Assembly: GCA_937893125.1 (NCBI GenBank)
Contig: CALBHW010000025.1
Location: 1 to 63,492 of the forward strand
Source of the DNA: an uncultured Clostridia bacterium
GTDB taxonomy: Bacteria; Bacillota; Clostridia; Christensenellales; UBA1242
Direction: 5' to 3'
DNA: 63,492 nucleotides
The notes beneath the pieces are model-generated. The model saw only the letters and a list, made by a program, of their open reading frames with translations, had not been told where the DNA came from and did no database searches. The translations under genes were made by a program, and so were the position numbers. Shown here piece after piece: positions 59,974 to 63,492 of this stretch (its first letter is position 1; the number at the start of each line of letters is the position of its first letter).

Positions 59974-62205
59974 ATGAAACTCGTCGTAAAACGCACTGCA
60001 AAAGTTCTCTTTTACATACTGCTAGCCCTTGTCTTTTTGGGGCTAGCGTTTGTTGTTGCTCTAGAAAGTGGATTTTTGACTGCCTTTTCAAGCGAAAAAT
60101 TTGACAAAAATAGACTTGTGATTGAAAGCGCAACTGTTGAAATGTATGACAAAGACGAAAAACCTGTAAATGTGGATTTAAAAGAACAAAAGAAAGCGGA
60201 TTTTAACGAAATAAACAAAGAAACAATAGACGCGTTTATTAGCATAGAAGATAAAAATTTTTACAAACATCACGGCGTAAATTATAAACGAATTGTTAAG
60301 AGTGCTTTTAAAAATTTGTCAAAAGGAAAATTTGTCGAAGGGGCGTCGACTATCTCTCAACAACTTATAAAAAATACGCACTTAACAAGCGAAAAAACTA
60401 TAAAACGCAAATTAAACGAACTCATTTTAACAAAAAAACTAGAAAAAACTCTCACAAAAGACGAAATTATGAGCGCTTATCTTAACGCAATATATTTTGG
60501 AAATGGCACTTTTGGAATAAATCAAGCATCCCAACGCTACTTTTCAAAAAGCGCAAAAGAACTTTCCCTTTCAGAGTCTGCAATGCTTGCTGGAATGATA
60601 AAATCACCAAAACTTTACTCGCCGATTACAAACCCCGAAAATTGTTTAAAAAGACGAAATGTTGTTTTGAAACAAATGTTATTGCAAGGCAAAATTGACG
60701 AAAAAAGTTTTAACGAAGCGTCGTCTCAAGGACTTAATCTACACCAAAATAAAAGTTTCTTGGGATATAACACTTATTATAATCATGCCGTCGACGAAGC
60801 GTGCAAACTTTTACATATGTCCGAAAAAGACTTGCTAATTAAGGGATATAAAATTTACACTTTTCTTGATAACGATATTCAAAAAGCGGTCATAAATCAA
60901 GTAGACAATATTAAACAAGAAAACGCCGATTGCTTGGTCGTGGCTCTTGACAACAAAAGTGGCGGTGTAACGGCTGTTTATGGAAAAAGTGACTATAATC
61001 TTCAAAATGTTTACCGCCAACCAGGGTCAATTTTTAAGCCAATTATTTCCTATGCACCCGCGCTTGAATATGGTGTAATTTCCCCACTTACACCGATTTT
61101 GGATGAAAAAATATGTTACGACGGCTATTCTCCACATAACTACAATAGAAAATTTAGCGGTTGGGTGAGCGCAAAAAATGCACTCGCAAGGTCGCTTAAC
61201 ATTCCGAGTGTCAAACTTTTAAATTATGTCGGAATTAACAATGCAAAAAGTTTTGCGTCACAAATGATTTCTCTTAACTTACAAGACAATGGCTATTCCT
61301 TGGCACTTGGTGGACTTACAAAAGGAGTCAAAATTGTTGATATTGCAAACTGCTATCAAGCAATCGCAAATTCGGGTAAAATGATAACTGCTAGACTTGT
61401 AAAGTCCATTAAAGACAAAAACGGACGCGAAATTTTTAGTAATTTTGAAAACGAAAGGCGTGTTATGAAAGAATCAACTGCCTACCTTTTGACCGATATG
61501 TTGAAAGAAAGTGTCAAAAGTGGCACTTGTAAAAAATTAAGTGGAGTCGGACAAAACATCGCGGGAAAAACTGGAACGGTCGGTAGTACAAAAAATGACG
61601 GCAACACCGACGCATGGAATATTTCTTTTACGCCAAACCGCACTATTTGTGTTTGGGTTGGTTCGACAAAAGATAAACCACTTCCTAAATCTATTACAGG
61701 GTCAAATTTGCCCACCACGATAGCGCAAGGCGTTTACTCAAATATTGAAAAAGACAACGAAAAATTTATCGTTCCGCCAAGCGTTCAAGAACTTGACATA
61801 AGCGCGCTTGACTTGTCGCAAAACAATCTTGTTCTCCTTGCCCCGCCTTATATGCCTGATAGATATAAGGTTAAAGGTTTTTTCGCCGTTGACAACATTC
61901 CGCAAGAATTTTCTAAAAGATTTGATAATATTGATGATTTTAGCTTGACTGGTACAATAAAAGAAGGCTCAATAGAATTAACTTTTAGCGCCCAAAAATA
62001 TTTAGCATATGACATCTTCCGTCAAAATGAAGATGAACTAATTAAAATTGCAACCATTTCAAACAAGCAAGGAGACACAACAGTAATTGATAACGCCATA
62101 AAAAATGGTAATTTTTACACCTACTTCGCCCAAGCGTCTTACCTAACCGACGCCACCGCCCCACCAAAAACAAGTCCCCACATCAAGTTCTATGTGGGGG
62201 AGTAA
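59974..62205 (+). CDS. Class A penicillin-binding protein (PBP1a/PbpF-like)
   Basis: About 743 residues. A bifunctional peptidoglycan synthase. Membrane anchor about 10-35. The glycosyltransferase domain (about 55-225) has EDKNFYKHHGVNYKRI, GASTISQQLIKNTHL, LNAIYFGNGTFGINQASQRY and LSESAMLAGMIKSP. The transpeptidase domain has RQPGSIFKPIISYAPALE (SxxK), ARSLNIPSVKLLNYVG (SxN) and GKTGTVGSTKNDG (KTG). A short beta-type tail (about 640-740) follows. The ATG at 59974 has no ribosome site; it was chosen because it begins the basic-plus-hydrophobic anchor. Confidence 0.94.
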   Translation: MKLVVKRTAKVLFYILLALVFLGLAFVVALESGFLTAFSSEKFDKNRLVIESATVEMYDKDEKPVNVDLKEQKKADFNEINKETIDAFISIEDKNFYKHHGVNYKRIVKSAFKNLSKGKFVEGASTISQQLIKNTHLTSEKTIKRKLNELILTKKLEKTLTKDEIMSAYLNAIYFGNGTFGINQASQRYFSKSAKELSLSESAMLAGMIKSPKLYSPITNPENCLKRRNVVLKQMLLQGKIDEKSFNEASSQGLNLHQNKSFLGYNTYYNHAVDEACKLLHMSEKDLLIKGYKIYTFLDNDIQKAVINQVDNIKQENADCLVVALDNKSGGVTAVYGKSDYNLQNVYRQPGSIFKPIISYAPALEYGVISPLTPILDEKICYDGYSPHNYNRKFSGWVSAKNALARSLNIPSVKLLNYVGINNAKSFASQMISLNLQDNGYSLALGGLTKGVKIVDIANCYQAIANSGKMITARLVKSIKDKNGREIFSNFENERRVMKESTAYLLTDMLKESVKSGTCKKLSGVGQNIAGKTGTVGSTKNDGNTDAWNISFTPNRTICVWVGSTKDKPLPKSITGSNLPTTIAQGVYSNIEKDNEKFIVPPSVQELDISALDLSQNNLVLLAPPYMPDRYKVKGFFAVDNIPQEFSKRFDNIDDFSLTGTIKEGSIELTFSAQKYLAYDIFRQNEDELIKIATISNKQGDTTVIDNAIKNGNFYTYFAQASYLTDATAPPKTSPHIKFYVGE

Positions 62206-62294
62206 TGGGTTTTATATTCTTTTAGTGAAAAGATTTTTCATATAAATAGATAAGTGTCATTTTAGTATAAGTTAGTAAAGATTACCAATTACGG

Positions 62295-62332
62295 AAAAAG
62301 CCCTAAAGTCACGCAACTTTAAAGGACTCTTT
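62295..62332. terminator. Terminator between PBP and LRR protein genes
   Basis: AAAGCCC-TAAAGT-CACGCA-ACTTTA-AAGGACTCTTT: an imperfect stem between convergent genes with A/T-rich flanks. Confidence 0.55.
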
Positions 62333-62371
62333 CTACTAGTATTAATTTAAAAAACAATTTACCTAAACATC

Positions 62372-63492
62372 TTAACTATTTTTGGTCCAAGTATATGCAA
62401 CCGCCGTTGTCACTAGGTTTGTTGCATTTTGTGCAGGGTCATCCAATTTTAATATTTCAATTGTTTGACTAGATCCTGATTTTGATAAAGTCCAGTGTGT
62501 ACTAGTATCTTCAAATATAACCGATGTAAGTTTTGAACATAGATAAAAAGCATTAGCTTCTATACTCGTCACACTGCTAGGAATTGTAATTTGTGATAAA
62601 GCATGACAGTAACTAAATGACCACGAATCTAAGTTTTTAATACTATTAGGTATATGAATATTTTTTAAATACTGACTGCCAGAAAATACACTCCCGTACA
62701 CAGTAGCGCCAGGGCTTCCAGCTGCGAAAAAGAGTTCATCATTTTTACTTTTGAACATAAAAGAAGTACTAGTTGTTGAAATTATACTTGAAATAGTATT
62801 TGGCAAAACGATTGACGATATACTACTAGCATTCCAAAGAACGGTGGGTGAGGCCTCACGCTCCTCAACATAAAGACATTGAGGCAAACTAGTAATTGAA
62901 TGCCCAAAAACGACTTCACCTCCAAGTCTTATATTGGAAGGCACGCTTGTATGTGTTGGTGTCATAAATGTTGCATAAAGAGTTGTGTTGTTTGTTGGGG
63001 TATCGTACCAAGATTCACACGCGGGATTTGCGCTTGTTCCAAGTCCTGATATGTAATAGGTTGTCCCTGGGGCGACATATCCTGTTGTTCCGACAACGGC
63101 GGAGTTGGTTGCAAAATAGTAAAATTCGGAACCGTTAGCGTTTGTTAAGTCCGCAAGGTTTGTAACTGAACCATTTGAAATGGTAGGGGTTACACCTGTT
63201 ATCTTAAATTTTGATTTGTCAGAATTGTAGACGATTGCACAATTTGTTGAGTCAATTTTGCAATTGCCCGAACTATTTGCAAAACTAATTGCAACTTTTT
63301 CATCACTTCCGCTTGGAGTTTTGCCACCGTCTTTCGTTAGAGCCCAGTTTAAAGAGCCACTTAGGTTGGCGTTGCGGGCGGTGTTGGCAATGTGGAGTTT
63401 GATTGAATAGGTTGTTGATTTATCGGGAGTTACTTCTATTGGCATTGACATTTCGGGTTTAAAAGTTTCGTCGTTTAGAGCGTATAAAAACT
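62372..63492 (-). CDS. BspA-like leucine-rich-repeat surface protein, N-terminus beyond window
   Basis: The frame stays open to the right edge (upstream residues read FLYALNDETFKPE), so the visible 373 residues are the C-terminal part. The first about 100 visible residues resemble a TasA/camelysin-type beta domain (TPDKSTTYSIKLHIANTARN, SGSLNWALTKDGG). BspA-type Treponema LRRs follow: IPNSIKNLDSWSFSYCHALS, ITIPSSVTSIEANAFYLCSK, LTSVIFEDTS. Such LRRs mediate adhesion or other surface interactions. The shared SLNW motif links it to the secreted protein at 8524. It is convergent with the PBP gene. No C-terminal sorting signal is visible. Confidence 0.85.
   Translation of the reverse strand, partial: FLYALNDETFKPEMSMPIEVTPDKSTTYSIKLHIANTARNANLSGSLNWALTKDGGKTPSGSDEKVAISFANSSGNCKIDSTNCAIVYNSDKSKFKITGVTPTISNGSVTNLADLTNANGSEFYYFATNSAVVGTTGYVAPGTTYYISGLGTSANPACESWYDTPTNNTTLYATFMTPTHTSVPSNIRLGGEVVFGHSITSLPQCLYVEEREASPTVLWNASSISSIVLPNTISSIISTTSTSFMFKSKNDELFFAAGSPGATVYGSVFSGSQYLKNIHIPNSIKNLDSWSFSYCHALSQITIPSSVTSIEANAFYLCSKLTSVIFEDTSTHWTLSKSGSSQTIEILKLDDPAQNATNLVTTAVAYTWTKNS

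Noticed and set aside
1..63492. CRISPR array or prophage
   Set aside because: No regularly spaced direct repeats, no cas genes, and no phage structural or packaging genes were seen.

Overview
The window comes from a low-GC, endospore-forming Firmicutes (Clostridia-like) chromosome. Evidence: spoVAC-spoVAD-spoVAE, YunB and GerW/YtfJ sporulation genes; a Bacillus/Clostridium-type LexA operator; a T-box leader on pheST; RNase Y; and the miaB-mutS-mutL-miaA-ynbB order seen in Firmicutes. Most genes are AT-rich housekeeping genes on the minus strand. The species cannot be named from sequence alone; an uncultured gut Clostridia lineage would fit.

Layout: 1-6.3 kb holds a PadR-type regulator (cut by the window edge), a YgjP-like metallopeptidase, serS with a nucleotidyltransferase-like partner, a Xer-type recombinase and lexA. 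6.4-13.9 kb is an accessory island that looks richer in G+C: tRNA-Trp with a duplicated 3' end, a SipW-type signal peptidase, a TasA/pilin-like secreted protein, and a complete diversity-generating retroelement (DGR). The DGR has a reverse transcriptase (12384-13490), a template repeat (13592-13707) and a variable repeat (9495-9610) at the 3' end of a large secreted protein with a formylglycine-generating-enzyme/C-type-lectin-like C-terminal domain. All 20 differences between the two repeats fall at template adenines. MITE-like structured repeats are scattered only around this island. 13.9-22.1 kb holds rny, thiI plus a cysteine desulfurase, and pheST behind a T-box. 22.3-27.8 kb is a sporulation block (yunB, spoVA) with a divergent Asn-rich lipoprotein. 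28-45.4 kb holds nucleotide, translation, lipid, cell-wall and DNA replication genes (tmk, rpmB, S1-like, plsC, rluB, dac, gerW, polA, holA, rpsT, comEC). 46-51 kb has an orphan gene, aspS, and two unknown envelope proteins sharing an upstream motif. 51-62 kb has ynbB-miaA-mutL-mutS-miaB and a class A penicillin-binding protein. The window ends in a partial BspA-like leucine-rich-repeat surface protein.

How they work together: the DGR writes adenine-directed mutations into the ligand-facing end of a secreted protein. The neighbouring SipW-type peptidase and pilin-like protein suggest that this protein and its relatives are exported and processed as one surface system. The strongest discovery is therefore the DGR and its surface-display neighbourhood. 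Secondary signals are the paired structured repeats with a compensatory change, a compact four-way-junction element at 34062-34173, a tRNA-Trp att-like duplication, a structured leader before tRNA-Thr, and a shared activator-like site before two unknown envelope genes.
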